Of a stretch of DNA of 64,000 nt, positions 53,160 to 64,000 are shown piece by piece. Source of the stretch: Toxorhynchites rutilus septentrionalis (Eukaryota; Arthropoda; Insecta; Diptera; Culicidae); the NCBI RefSeq assembly GCF_029784135.1, contig NC_073746.1, positions 260,625,598 through 260,689,597 of the forward strand, read 5' to 3'. Each line of letters begins with the position of its first letter. The stretch's first letter is position 1. The notes beneath the pieces are model-generated. The model saw only the letters and a program-made list of their open reading frames with translations, was not told the origin of the DNA and did not search any database. A program made the translations under genes and the position numbers.

Positions 53160-55555
53160 TGGGATGAAATTGGTAAAAGAAGTGAGAAAGTGAATAAAGG
53201 TTGTAGTGATTAACGACTAAGCCATTGTGTAGTTAATTTTGCCGGTAATTAATTTTTTGCCGCGTTCTCGGTGAACATGTGTACGCTTGAAGGCCCCATT
53301 CCAACATGTTTCATGTTGTAGAGTAAATAAACGAACAGTGCTGGTATCAGCGTGTATCTTGAGACCATTTGTTATCACACATTTAGCTACCGATGTGGAA
53401 AATTGGTGAAGTCATCTAGTGAAACTGTTAATCACCCGACCACCTAGCGTTCGGGTACCGAGACAAGGGAAGAAAACTAATGTACCACCAAACAGTGGAC
53501 GCGTGGGGAGACCGATGTAAACATCAAAAAGGGCTATCAATTTATCTACTTCCATTCGATTTGGTAATTTGTTGCCACCATTTTCTCCATTAAATAGCTC
53601 AATACTTCTACGATGTAAACACTTCTGTTTTGATGCAATACTTGTATTATTATATATACTGCGTAGATACAGCAGGGGTTGGTTTTTGCAATCATCAAAG
53701 GAAACATTTCTGTTTCTTCAACAAATCTGAACGTTTTTCTGCATTCAAGAAGCATCCGTCTAAATCCGTGCAAAATTTTCCCAGAACTGCAACGACGGAC
53801 GTACCAAAGAGCGAATAAGAAACATAAAGCGGGAAAATCACTGTTCTGAACACCCCGCACGAATGAAACTGTGGGAGTTTTTTTTTCTCTCCGTCAAAAC
53901 TTTGCATTATCGGTAGGTATGTTTTCGACATGGACGATATTGAATTCAAAGCTCAAGCAGTTGCGTATAGTTATCTCGTGGTGTGTATAGCTTCAAAGTG
54001 CTTTTCTTTTATGTATACATACCACTGTAGCGCAAGAGATTGCGTCGGGCATGAGCGATTGCGATCTTGAAACGCAACACATAAATTACAGGGAAGCTCA
54101 CGGATGCATAAGGTTATCAGAGATATGAGTTATAATAGAACCGTGTGTGAGACGAGCATGAATCATTCATATTTGTTCGAGTCATTCCTAGTTTGACGTG
54201 TAGTCACTGCGAGCAGACAACTTCGAAGTGCAAAGTGCTTTTCTCCTACTTCAACGAATTATGTTTTGTTTTCGAGCATGGGAAAAGTTTGAACAAAATA
54301 CATATACGTTTCGAACTTGAAATGCGCCTAGAATTTTCTTGACATGTACTTTAAAGTGCTACGAATGGCAGAAGTACGGTGATTCTGCTCAGAAGAACAA
54401 CTTATGATGTATGTCCATCATTAAAAAGCGACTAGTGCTTGCATCAGTTGGATTCTGAAAGCACTACTTATTCTACTAAAGCGCTCTCATCGGTTGGTTC
54501 TCTAATATTTTGATAGCAGGTTTGAAATGTTGCACGAAAATGGTGTTTTCAAAAATTTTATTTTGATGTCAAATGTCTTAAAAATGCATGAAACGTCGAG
54601 ATCCACTGTCATCTTGATTTTTTTTTTTGTAAAAAATCGACGCTCTGAGTTTTTGAAAACCGAAGAATCACCGGAAATCAAAGTTTACAATTTTTTTTTG
54701 ATGCCAAATGTCTTGAAATTGCATAACACGTTGAGATTTACAGTTATCGAAACTAGTAAATGAAGTCCGATCGAGCTAACATTTTGCATTGGGTATTTTA
54801 TCGTGTAAATCACAGGTGACATATTTGGCATCCACATTTTTTCGAAAACACCATTTTCATGTACTTGGGTGATTTTTCGATTTTCAAAAAACTAAAACTT
54901 TGCGCCACTCTCCCTGAAGTCCGATTGAGATGAAATTTTGCATAGGGTGTTTTTTCGATGTGGTGAACATTTTGTATGGGGTTACTTTTTGAAATTCGAG
55001 ATGACGATTCTCATTGGCACTTCTTTCACCATTTTTTTTTGGTTATAACACAAACAGTGAAGATATTAAAACAAATAAACAATTTAGCTGCTTGTGCTAT
55101 GAGAGAAGAGCAACAAATAACATGTCCCCATACAATTAGGGTTTTAGCCTTCATGGTGGATAGGGGTAATCCGTTCACGAACCAAAGAACTAGTTCGCCA
55201 AAAAGATTGAACGAACGGTCGTTCTTTTTTAAAAAACGGTAGCCCGTGATTCCGAACGAAATGCTGGAGAACGAATTATGTGCAGCTGAACTGAATACAT
55301 CTAACGATTTCGATGCCTGAATGCCTGAATTTGACGTCAGATTACGGCTTTCATTTCTATACTGGGGTGTAAGTTCAAAGTTTCGAAAACCAGAGCGATA
55401 CATTGAAGAAACAAAATTTTTCGTGATGGACAAGGTGAGTCGATGCATGTTGAAAATTATTCTACATTTACCGATGGCGTTATCAGAACCAAAGAAGAGG
55501 AACATTGTTCATGCTTCGCGCCCATTGAGAAAAACCGGTCGAATCTGGGATTTGT
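53160..55555. other. Intergenic or intron of the GMC gene, repeats only
   Basis: No domain recognised. 54520-54960 contains repeated GATG(C/T)CAAATGTCTT(A/G)AAA..GCAT blocks, related to 32235-32290. 55180-55270 has a GAACGAACGGTCGTTC palindrome related to 30475-30790. Confidence 0.4.
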
Positions 55556-55559
55556 ATAT

Positions 55560-56172
55560 GGTACACTTCGTACGGAGTCGGAGTTTGTTGGATGAATTCT
55601 GTTGCGATCAATCCCTCTTGCTAGCATGTATTCAGTCTTAGACGCATTGATCCCAAGCCCAATAAGCCCTGCTTCGTGTTCCAGTCGGGTATTACAAGTT
55701 CGCTACAGTTGCATGTGTTCTTCCGATTATGTCCACGTCGTCGGCGAAGCAGATAAACTGACTAAACTTGTTGAAAATCGTGCACCGCATGTTGAAGCCC
55801 GCTCTTCACGTAACACGTTGGAGAGCAGACAGGAGAAGCCATCGACTTGTCGAAGTCCCTTGTGGGTCTCAAACGATTCCGACATTCCGACAAACAATTC
55901 CGACGATCGCCTGAGATCCGCACACTGCACCGTATACCGTTCATCGTAGCCTGAATCAGTCTTGTCAGCTTTCGGGGAAAGCAGCGTTCGTCCATGATTC
56001 TCCATAGTTGCCGTCGGTTGATTGTATTATATGCGGCCTTGAAATCGACGAAGATGTGGTGCATAAGGACCTGATACTCGCGGCACTTATGGAGGATGAA
56101 TCCGGCCTGATAACTTCCCACAAATCTACTTACTATTGGCGATAGACGGCAAAAGATGATCTGAGACATTAT
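55560..56172 (-). mobile_element. Non-LTR reverse transcriptase remnant
   Basis: The minus strand from 56169 reads YQAGFILHKCREYQVLMHHI, FVDFKAAYNTINRRQLWRIM (first catalytic Asp), LTRLIQATMNGIRCSVRISG, then in another frame GLRQVDGFSCLLSNV and finally FICFADDVDIIGR (catalytic Asp pair, near 55730-55757), followed by LGINASKTEYMLA. These are RT palm motifs in order, with at least three frame changes. The clade was not assigned. Confidence 0.8.
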
Positions 56173-57695
56173 TTAAAGGTACCATTCAGGATAGTGATTG
56201 CACGGTGGTTCCCACAATCCAGTTTATATAGATTAGGCGGTTCTGTGAAAATTCTGCCAACTAGAATTTTGATCATTGCAGCAATAAGAAAGTTCATGAC
56301 ACCAAAAAATTGTATTTGACTAGTTTGACCATCTGTAGGTTTAGAGTATATGCTGTCTGCTTTTGCCTGTAGGTGAACTTAGATCTTCAGGAAGGTTTTT
56401 GTTGGTTTTGATGGCATTTGGAAGATATGTTCGCTTCTTTTCTGCTTACATACGATAAAATCATGAAGTTGTTTGGCATTCTTCCCCGACTGTACTAAAG
56501 CGAAAGTATGGAATTTTGGCTATTTTCATCGTTTTTAAAAATAAAAAATGATTTCTGTGTTACATAAAATGTTACTATTATCTGTAACATAGGAAGCATA
56601 ACAATACTAAATTCGAAATGGCAGGCAAAACCACCCTTCAAGCCATTTGGCTGCAAGATCCGGAGATTTGGTCATGGCTGATAAACACTAGCTAGGATGC
56701 GCATACTGTTCCGTATTCATATCCAGAGATCGAACCAGGCACCCCTAGATTGTGTCGTGACTGACCATACACTTATGCAATGGGTACTGCAATTCAACTT
56801 TCAACCGATTCCCTTCCTTTGTTCTTCTCCGAAAACTATTAAAGCTGAGATATTATGGTGTCTGGAAACAGTTATGTGCAGGGTTGCCAACCTTCCAGTT
56901 TTTCCTGTATATTACCAGTTTTTTTTTTCAAGCATGCCAGCAAAACAGCCAAAGGCCAAAAATCTCCAGTTTTTTAATTTTTCACAGTTTTATCCAGTTT
57001 TTTTGTGATTTTTTCGAGATTTACAAGTTTTCTACTCCTCAAAATTATATTTTTTCTTTCAGTTGCGAGAATCCTACTCCACTTCACTCACATCGAAGAC
57101 CTTTATGGTGATTATCGTCTTTCATTATCTATATCTTTAGTATAAGCACACAGAAGTACGGTACGGTGTTTTGTCACTAATTTGCCTCTCATTTAAAGAT
57201 ATTCAGTCCAATCAGCAAAATTATGCCAGTTTGGATAATGTTTATGTGGATGATCAATAAATATATGTCAGTATGTAAAATTTCACACAACGCCGAAGCT
57301 TATTTCAAGACCAATAAAGTATAAAGTCTCCCATTACACTCTGTAATCAAGTTCTAAAACGTTTTAATTTGAATGATCCTTTATTTATCAACGTGGCGTT
57401 AATTAATCCAACTATTGCCATAGAAAAGAAGCATATGTAAATTGTTCCCCTTCTAGGAAGTGTTCCAAATATTTGCGATCGAAATGATATCCAGAAAATC
57501 GACAATACATTTAGGGAGATCCGAAACCTGGGTTTTACTGACTTCACTGTAAACGAACGCCAGGATGCTTCTTTCCTAAATTTTTATCCCAAAATAGTAT
57601 GACATAAATTTTGCTTATCCCAAATTGATAAAAAATAATTTCAACATGCTTGATTCTGTCGCATTCCTCAGCAACCGTTGAATGATTGTTCCTAG
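56173..57695. other. Intergenic, no recognised gene
   Basis: CAGGGTTGCCAACCTTCCAG at 56879-56898 looks like a single hAT-type end, but no partner end was found. The rest is AT-rich. Confidence 0.4.
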
Positions 57696-58404
57696 TACAC
57701 CCAGGTTTTTTGAAGCGTTTTTTGCGCGGTTTTTTTACGAGGTTTTTTTACGCCGATTTTCCAATTAACGCGAATTTTACAATTAACGCGGTTTTTTTAC
57801 GCAGATTTTCCAATTAACGCGGTTTTTTTTACGCGGTAAAAAATATAACTTTTCTCCCTCAGCTCACATTTTTCTCTTATGTACTCTCAGAGCATATTAC
57901 GGCAATTAGTGCTTGTAACGGAGCTTAGCGCTTAGCGCCGCACCTTATCACGATTCTTACGTGGATTTTAGGTGTTGGGTAACGGGGAGCTCGCCGGGAG
58001 GTACAACGGGACGGGGTTTTTACGGGCAGCGATTCGTGAATGTCTTTCCCTGTCTACTTAGCTCTGGACGGTCCAACAGTGGTACTGCACGTGAATCGGC
58101 AGAAGAGTGTACAAATTACTAGGGGATCTTCTAGCAACAGTAGATGACCTCATTCGTGAGGAAAACCGAACTATAGCTACCAGTAACCAACGAAATTGCA
58201 GGAAAAAACTACGGGTTTTCGGAAGCGAGCAACACTTAACTTTTTACTTTTGTTATACATAAAGATAGTCCTATTTGATATCTATCATTAGGTGACATGG
58301 GTTTTCTACGCGGATTTTCCAATTAACGCTTTTTTTTTGCGCAGTTTTTTTACGCGGTTTTTTTACGTGGTAAGTATCCCCCGCGTAAAAAAAACCTTGG
58401 TGTA
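57696..58404. mobile_element. pogo-like MITE 3 (CACCCAGGTTTTTT ends)
   Basis: The element is 57698-58402, TA on each side. The left end CACCCAGGTTTTTT and the complement of the right end (CACCAAGGTTTTTTTTACGCGG) match. ACGCGGTTTTTTT / CCAATTAACGC motifs occur repeatedly in both arms. The middle (57900-58240) is unique, GC-richer sequence. Confidence 0.6.
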
Positions 58405-58714
58405 TACGATTCGAATTAATCATAACTAGAAAGTAGAACAGGGACAAAAACTAAGCGAAGAATTCTAGCTTTCATAAATTATGTAGGAATAAAGAACAAT
58501 GAAGAAAAATGAAGCAAAGTCAGGATTAGCAAGATTGAACGATTGTTCTCAGAATACAATTTGAACAAAACAAAGCCAAGAAATAGAAAAGGAACATAAA
58601 CATTGCGCGGAATTCCAGTTTTCAAAAATTATGTAGACATGCATAAAGAACAGTCAGGATTAGTAAGAATGATACAAACTGCAAAACAAATTATAATATT
58701 ATGAAGATGTACGT

Positions 58715-59605
58715 CCTTTGGGAATTTTCAAAATATATTCATGTTAAAGAGTTTATTTGAATGTTTTCTTTCCATGTAACACTGTGATCAAATACATTTG
58801 GTTTTGTGGTTTTTCAATCAATCGCAATTAACAGGATAGCTTCAGAAGATTATTCTTCCCCATCAGTAGGATATTTCCGTATCCAATATTGTATGCGCCC
58901 GCAATCGATTATTGCTCAGTCGCCGAAAGTTCCGAGCTCAGAGAGTTAATTCCCCTCTAGTTTGCCTTCCAAATTGCCATCGTAAACCACACCTTCTCTC
59001 GATTCAATCACACACAAAAAGCATACTTAAGCGATATTCTGGTGGTGAGACACATTCATTTTTCGTGAGGACATCGACAAGACAACATCGTTGCCTAACG
59101 TGCTGGAGGAGGTGGACGGCGAAGGATCGACACATACACGCGCAGAACTCTTTCCGTTAGGATGCCATTCAGCATCGAGAAAGTTCCGGAAAGATCTAAT
59201 CATTGCTGGAAAATAATCTGCCAGTTCCTTTGGGAATTTTCAAAATATATTCATGTGAAAGAGTTTAATTGAATGTTTTCTATCCATGTAACACTGTGAC
59301 CAAATATGTTTCAATCAAGTGCTATTAACAGGTGGTTATCGAGTTGGCATTAACCACTGGTGGGCTTCCAGTATCGAGGAAAATGTGGAAATATCTAATC
59401 GTTACTGAAAATAATCTGCCAGTTCCTTTGGGAATTTTCAAAATATATTCATGTGAAAGAGTTTATTTTAATGTTTTCTATCCATGTAACACTGTGACCA
59501 AATACATTAGGTTTTGTGATTTTTCAATCAATCGCAATCAACAGGATAGCTTCAGAAGATTATTCTTCCCCATCAGTAGGATATTTCCGTATCCAATATT
59601 GGATG
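58715..59605 (+). repeat. Repeat block, three copies of ~85 bp and two of ~105 bp
   Basis: TTTGGGAATTTTCAAAATATATTCATGTnAAAGAGTTT..CCATGTAACACTGTGA occurs at about 58716, 59227 and 59430. The following block GGTTTTGTGnTTTTTCAATCAATCGCAAT..AACAGGATAGCTTCAGAAG..CGTATCCAATATTG occurs at 58800-58892 and 59509-59604. An intervening GC-rich piece (58900-59160) is single copy here. Confidence 0.75.
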
Positions 59606-59939
59606 CATAAAACCTTGTGCCTCCAACGTAACGCTCTCGTTTTCGAAGTTCTCCAAATATTCATTCATTCAGAATGAATTCAGATTCAACTTCATACAAA
59701 TGATCTCTAAATCAACGATAGTCCTACGTCACCCTTGCGGTTATACCATAGATATAACCCACTTCCTGTTTTTTTCAAAAATTTGACTTCATACCATACA
59801 TATAACCTTAAATTTTGACCCCAATTCCCTATTTTTAAATTGCAATTTTATTATTTTTGTGTCAAAAATATTCTAATAATTTAACCGTTGTTCGTTTTTT
59901 CAACAGAACAAATTTATTTAAGTTGTTCAATGACTGATG
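59606..59939. other. Intergenic, no recognised gene
   Basis: A short ACCATAnATATAACC motif occurs twice (59745 and 59794). Nothing else was recognised. Confidence 0.4.
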
Positions 59940-61472
59940 GCGTAACGCCCGCTTCATTGAACATCCATCTACAAATACACAAGTAACATCAATTCATCTA
60001 AAGCAGGGAGTATATCCGACGAGCTGGAAGCCTTTTTGAATGAGCACAATGAGTTATCGAAATTCTTCAAATCACATTTGCTTGGATTACAAAATGACAT
60101 TCACGCTATTGCCATCAACCCTGATAAAACATCAGCTGGAGAGCACGTGTGTAGATCCAAAGCACAAGCGCTGCTGGAATCATGATAGCACGGTGACACG
60201 AGAAATTTAATGCGAAGAAAAAACAATAATCTGGAATTCATCGTTGACACACACCGTTCATACGACCCTCGCTATGTTCTTCTTCAATGACACTAACGTT
60301 CCCAAGGTTTGCCTTCTCAACGTAGTACTACTTGCGTCATTTTTATTAGTAAATAGTTGAGATTTCTATGACGAACAATACGCCTTAAATGTATTCTGGA
60401 GTGGCAAGCTCAAGAATACGCGTGACTACAGTGCAAGTCAGAAGGGTTTCTTTAACGAAAAATCTCTTGCATAAACATTAGACCAACGAGACCCCGTCAC
60501 AGATACTTCATTCATTATGAACATCATTTTTCATTTTGATTTAATATTTATGAACATGCGACGAAACAAACAGAGGGCGCGCTCGAAGGATTTTTATGTT
60601 TATCATATGGTGATTTGACATGATCAAGAAACGCCAATTCAAGATATCGTAAGCTGTGCCTACAATTTATGGTCGACATATACGCGAAGGTAGAGATTGA
60701 ACGACTGCAACTCTTACTACACAATCAACAAAAGCGGTGCGAGGAATAATACATTCACTTGCGAGACACTATCATGACATTGCGCGTGTGTTCAAACACA
60801 AAATGAAGTTCGATCGTATTCGTCCCCACATATTGTTGGTTGTATTCTGTTGAATACAACTTATTTTGACCATTTTTTCGCGACAAGGCGAACGAATTTA
60901 AGAGTGTAAAAGTCGATTTCGATCGAATTGTAAAATCCGATCACTCATAATAAAACATCCATGAATAAAGGAAGCAATATGGCTGTGTTTCAAACTTAGA
61001 TTACCGATGTGTATACTCCTCGATTGAATGACAACGATAAAATAACGCGATTCCGAACAGGCCGATTAATTTGAACTTTTTCCAATTTATGAACGAGACC
61101 AAGCTGTTATAAACTAAGCCATGTCGAAAACCACATGCACGTATTTTCTAACAAGGAGACAGCAATAAATATTGATTTTTTATATTTCATTTTTTCTACT
61201 TTACGACTAACTTATATTACTTTTTTCAGTTGACGTTTAACTTTTAAGAACTCAAACATGTCAGTTACGTTAATGAAATACGCCAAGAACAATCATATAA
61301 CCTTTCGTTCAAATCATTTAATTCGTTTTTTTATCGGTCACATTCGATTTATTTTAAAGATCGTTAAAATATTCAAACACACTTACAATACATTAGTGTG
61401 TTTTATTCAACACCCAAAATATTCACTAGACATAATTTATTTGGCAGAACAACGTTTGCCTGGTCAGCTAGT
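59940..61472 (+). mobile_element. Helitron with Rep/helicase remnants and 3' terminus
   Basis: Coding remnants on the plus strand match the N-terminal region of Helitron Rep-helicase proteins: FLNEHNELSKFFKSHLLGLQ with DKTSAGEH (60030-60150), NLMRRKNNNLEFIVDTHRSY (60205-60265), and VDIYAKVEIERLQLLLHNQQ with EYIHLRDTIM (60670-60780). The 3' terminus at 61472 is the hairpin GGCAGAACAACGTTTGCC followed by TGGTCAGCTAG. A SINE at 60278-60470 interrupts the coding part. Stops and a large deletion of the helicase make it inactive. Confidence 0.75.
60278..60470 (-). mobile_element. tRNA-headed SINE, head-truncated copy inside the Helitron
   Basis: Minus-strand SINE body: the tail CTTCTTCAATGACACTAACGTTCCC at the left, then the CGTAGTACTACTTGCGTCATTTTTATTAGTA, TGGCAAGCTC and ACGCGTGACTACAGTGCAAGTC blocks. 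The tRNA-like head beyond about 60470 is missing or unrecognisable. It is more diverged than the full-length copies. Confidence 0.8.
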
Positions 61473-61481
61473 ATATATATA

Positions 61482-62500
61482 GCCATTCCATGCCAAACCG
61501 ATATAGTGGTTCTCAGATTTTCGTCAAAAGTGGTAATTTTGTTCCTTATCGCAAAACATTAGACCCGTATTTTTTATTTTTTCATTAGGGTGCCCATTTC
61601 CATTTTAGGGTGGTCCAAAAAATCAATTTTTTCCACTTTTTCCCAAAAATGACTTTTTTCAAAAATTCATAACTTTCGAACCACTTTACCGATTTAGATG
61701 ATCGATATATCAAATTGAAGCTAATGAGCTTTAATTGTAAAACATTGCTTTTGCAGATAGTATGGATCCCATTTTCGTAATTATTGATTTCAGTCGTTTT
61801 TTAATGTTTTCATGGATTTGGACTAGGGGGCTTTTGATAACTTTTGATCTATTGGACTGATTCATATCATCGACATATCAAATTGAAGCTTACAAGTTAT
61901 TTTTCTTTGAAAATTTTTTGCGAAAAATTAGAATTTTTTTTTGTAATTATTGATTGAGTTAGTTTTTCATAGTTTTCTCGGTTAAAGATAGAGGGCGCTA
62001 TAGTTTTAAATATTTTTATGGAGGATTATTTACATAACATATCTCGATATCAGAGATGCTAGAATTATTGTTTTTAAGTTATAATTTTGTAAATCTAACA
62101 TGTTTAAAGTCTTCGATCAATATTCCTATGTGACTAAACTAGACCTATGCGACTAGAATCCAATCTTCCCGCAAGTGTGATATTTTTCCATTCAAAGTTT
62201 GCTTATTGGCTTCAATATATCGATCATCTAAATCGGTTCAGTATTTCAAATGTTATGATTTTTTGCAGAAAGTCATTTTTGGACAAAGGGGGAAAAATGA
62301 TTTTTCGACCCACCGGTTAACTTTGAAAAATCATATTTAGGAAACGAAAAAATAGCAGCTCTGATATCGAGATATGTTATGTAAAAAATCCTCAGCTTTC
62401 AAGAAAAAATATAAAAAATATATATCGCCCTCTAGTCCAAAGTAATAAAAAAATAAAAAAACGACTACAATCAATAATTACTAAAATAAATTTTTTTTTT
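61482..62500. repeat. Foldback element related to 8351-8857
   Basis: The left part (AGCCATTCCATGCCAAACCGATATAGTGGTTCTCAG) matches 8352 onward. Inverted matches inside: 61660-61735 with 62205-62260 (ACCGATTTAGATGATCGATATATC), and 61985-62075 with 62355-62440 (AACATATCTCGATATCAGAG, GAGGGCG). The right limit is uncertain. Confidence 0.55.
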
Positions 62501-63056
62501 CGCAAATTAATAAATAATATTTTATTTGTCTACGTAGGTAAGTTTTATAAAAATCAATATTTCTCCGTTGATATATTGAACATCCACCAAGGCTTGCGGT
62601 CTTGTCGTTCGTGAAATTTATAAGAAAGTGCAGTGTATATTTTCCATCCGCCATGCAAGGCTATACAAGTTTTAGAAGTTTATCGAACAGTAACCCATAT
62701 TTCGTCATAAGTAGACCCGGAAGCAAATGTAAGTTGTTGAAAATAGAATGACAATTTTTATACGATGTTGTTTAAATACTTAGAAGAACTAGTCCTGACC
62801 CAAACTTAACTATTTTTCTATAAATCTCCTTGAATTTCAGCGAAAAAAAAATCTTATCCAGAACAGAAAATAATTATCAGAGACAATTTTCATTCAAGAT
62901 TTTTCCCTACCTGCAGAGAATGCAATTTTTCATTAATTGTGAATAATTTCGTCTGCAATGATGTCAGGACAAAAGTACTTATGTATATGAGTTCCAAACT
63001 TCATTCACACCAGATGGGCCAACCAGAAAGTCTGCCGGGCCGCAGGTTGGGTATCG
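62501..63056. other. Intergenic, no recognised gene
   Basis: Nothing recognised beyond AT-rich sequence. Confidence 0.4.
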
Positions 63057-63376
63057 CTGGTCTAACGTCATGTGTATTGATATAAACTAAATATAATAAC
63101 TTTTCTGTATTAAAACTATGGAAAAATGTCATACGGTGAGTCAAATATCTTTGATGTGATGAATAGAGCCTATAATTTTTCAAAAACCTGTGAAATATTG
63201 TTATATCCAAAAAGTCTGCAACAAAAATAAAAAGTGTTTTACAGGTGTCTGTAAATTTACAAACATATTTGTAAATCTGGCATCTCTGGTGGTCTGAGAA
63301 ATTATTGCAAGAATTCGCTTGAAAACATGCATGAATTTGCTTGAAAATGAAGTGGATTGAGTCCGCACCACTTAGT
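63057..63376 (+). repeat. Dispersed repeat, copy 2 (other copy at 10535-10860)
   Basis: Nearly identical to 10535-10860, same orientation, ending GAGTCCGCACCACTTAG. Confidence 0.75.
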
Positions 63377-64000
63377 TTCTTACCCCCTACCCCCCCTAAA
63401 GGCCCCTATTCCAAAAATTACGAAAAATTGTGTACCTTTCCAGATAAATCTGTACGTGTGGCAACACTGGTGGTCAGTTTGCGTCCATCATCCCTACTTC
63501 CAATCGCATCGTGTTCGAGTATATTGTACAACTTTCAACTAGATTCATGGTATCTATGATTGCCAATTGCATTCAGCATCAATGGAAGCAGCGAACGAAC
63601 CTCTCCGCTTGCAGCAGACTAAATGAATGAGTACAGAGCGGGGTTCGTTCTACTTTAAAGCTCGATTGTTGTGCGGAATCAAAACGATTCAAGGGTTTGT
63701 TTTTTTTTTCGCAAAATTGGAAAGCAATTATAACATTATGCAAATGTGCCTCACCGACGTTTGACTGTTTGTGTACGGTTTTCTTCTGGTCGAATCAAAC
63801 ACACTTGGCAGATATCCGGCGAGAATGATCAATGTGGATGAATTTGATTCTTGTGTTTTTTTCTGTTTCATTCTTGCAGTATAGCAGCGTTCCCCACCAC
63901 TGATTGGAGAGATCACCGCCCCTTGTGGCCTCTGGATGGCCTGTACCGGTGATCAATGATCGTTGGAGTGATTTGTGCAATTGCAGCTTGGCAGAATAGT
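63377..64000. other. Right edge of the window, no recognised gene
   Basis: GTGTGGCAACACTG near 63457-63470 resembles a single hAT-type end. A minus-strand frame at 63795-63980 was checked as a possible GMC N-terminal exon and does not show the FAD-binding motif. Confidence 0.35.

Noticed and set aside
63795..63980. N-terminal exon of the GMC oxidoreductase
   Set aside because: No glycine-rich FAD-binding motif and no suitable donor in any frame.

Overview
The window is insect nuclear DNA, most probably from a culicine mosquito (Aedes-like). The basis is short 53-69 bp spliceosomal introns, a pasha/DGCR8 gene, a classical odorant-binding protein gene, a CYP4-clan P450 with a GNETSA I-helix typical of mosquito CYP325-type enzymes, and a GMC oxidoreductase. 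These genes are few and lie in a dense, nested bed of non-LTR retrotransposons, Ty3/gypsy remnants, Tc1/mariner, hAT-like, pogo-like and TTAA-target elements, Helitrons and tRNA-headed SINEs. Species assignment is inference.

Layout. 1-2.28 kb: 3' half of a LOA/Lian-like non-LTR element with a broken RT and RNase H. 2.7-3.9 kb: Ty3/gypsy integrase remnant. 4.6-6.5 kb (-): pasha, three exons seen and the last exon not found, with a small two-helix ORF just upstream (6.6-6.9 kb, -). 7.0-11.05 kb: an element with hAT-like ends and 8-bp target duplications that contains a THAP-like fragment and several nested repeats. 13.3-15.8 kb: a Tc1-like element interrupted by another repeat, itself carrying a SINE. 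16.4 kb: long TA microsatellite. 16.8-19.3 kb: CR1/Jockey-like non-LTR element. 19.4-21.35 kb: a two-by-two tandem duplication. 21.6-24.2 kb: MITEs and a SINE.

24.7-36.14 kb (+): a P450 of five exons (503 codons) that I could join completely; its second intron is about 9.4 kb and is full of mobile elements. 36.26-36.87 kb (-): an odorant-binding protein gene with three exons, converging on the P450. 37.40-37.73 kb (-) and 46.70-47.01 kb (+): two divergent paralogous genes for small secreted Pro-rich peptides of a kind I do not recognise, separated by about 9 kb of transposon debris. 47.1-49.56 kb: a DD37E transposase fragment, then a gypsy-type element whose gag-pol is largely replaced by a 35-bp minisatellite. 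51.55-53.15 kb (-): the C-terminal two thirds or more of a GMC oxidoreductase; its N-terminal exon was not found. 53.2-64 kb: mostly repeats, including a non-LTR RT remnant, a pogo-like MITE, a Helitron with Rep coding remnants and a SINE inside it, and a foldback element.

The host genes do not form an operon-like unit. P450, odorant-binding protein and secreted peptides are functions that are often tissue-restricted in mosquitoes. The two secreted-peptide genes are the least explained host genes here. The nesting relations (12-13 bp target duplications around SINEs, TA, TTAA and 8-bp duplications around DNA transposons, and one empty site visible inside the window) allow a relative order of insertions to be read directly.
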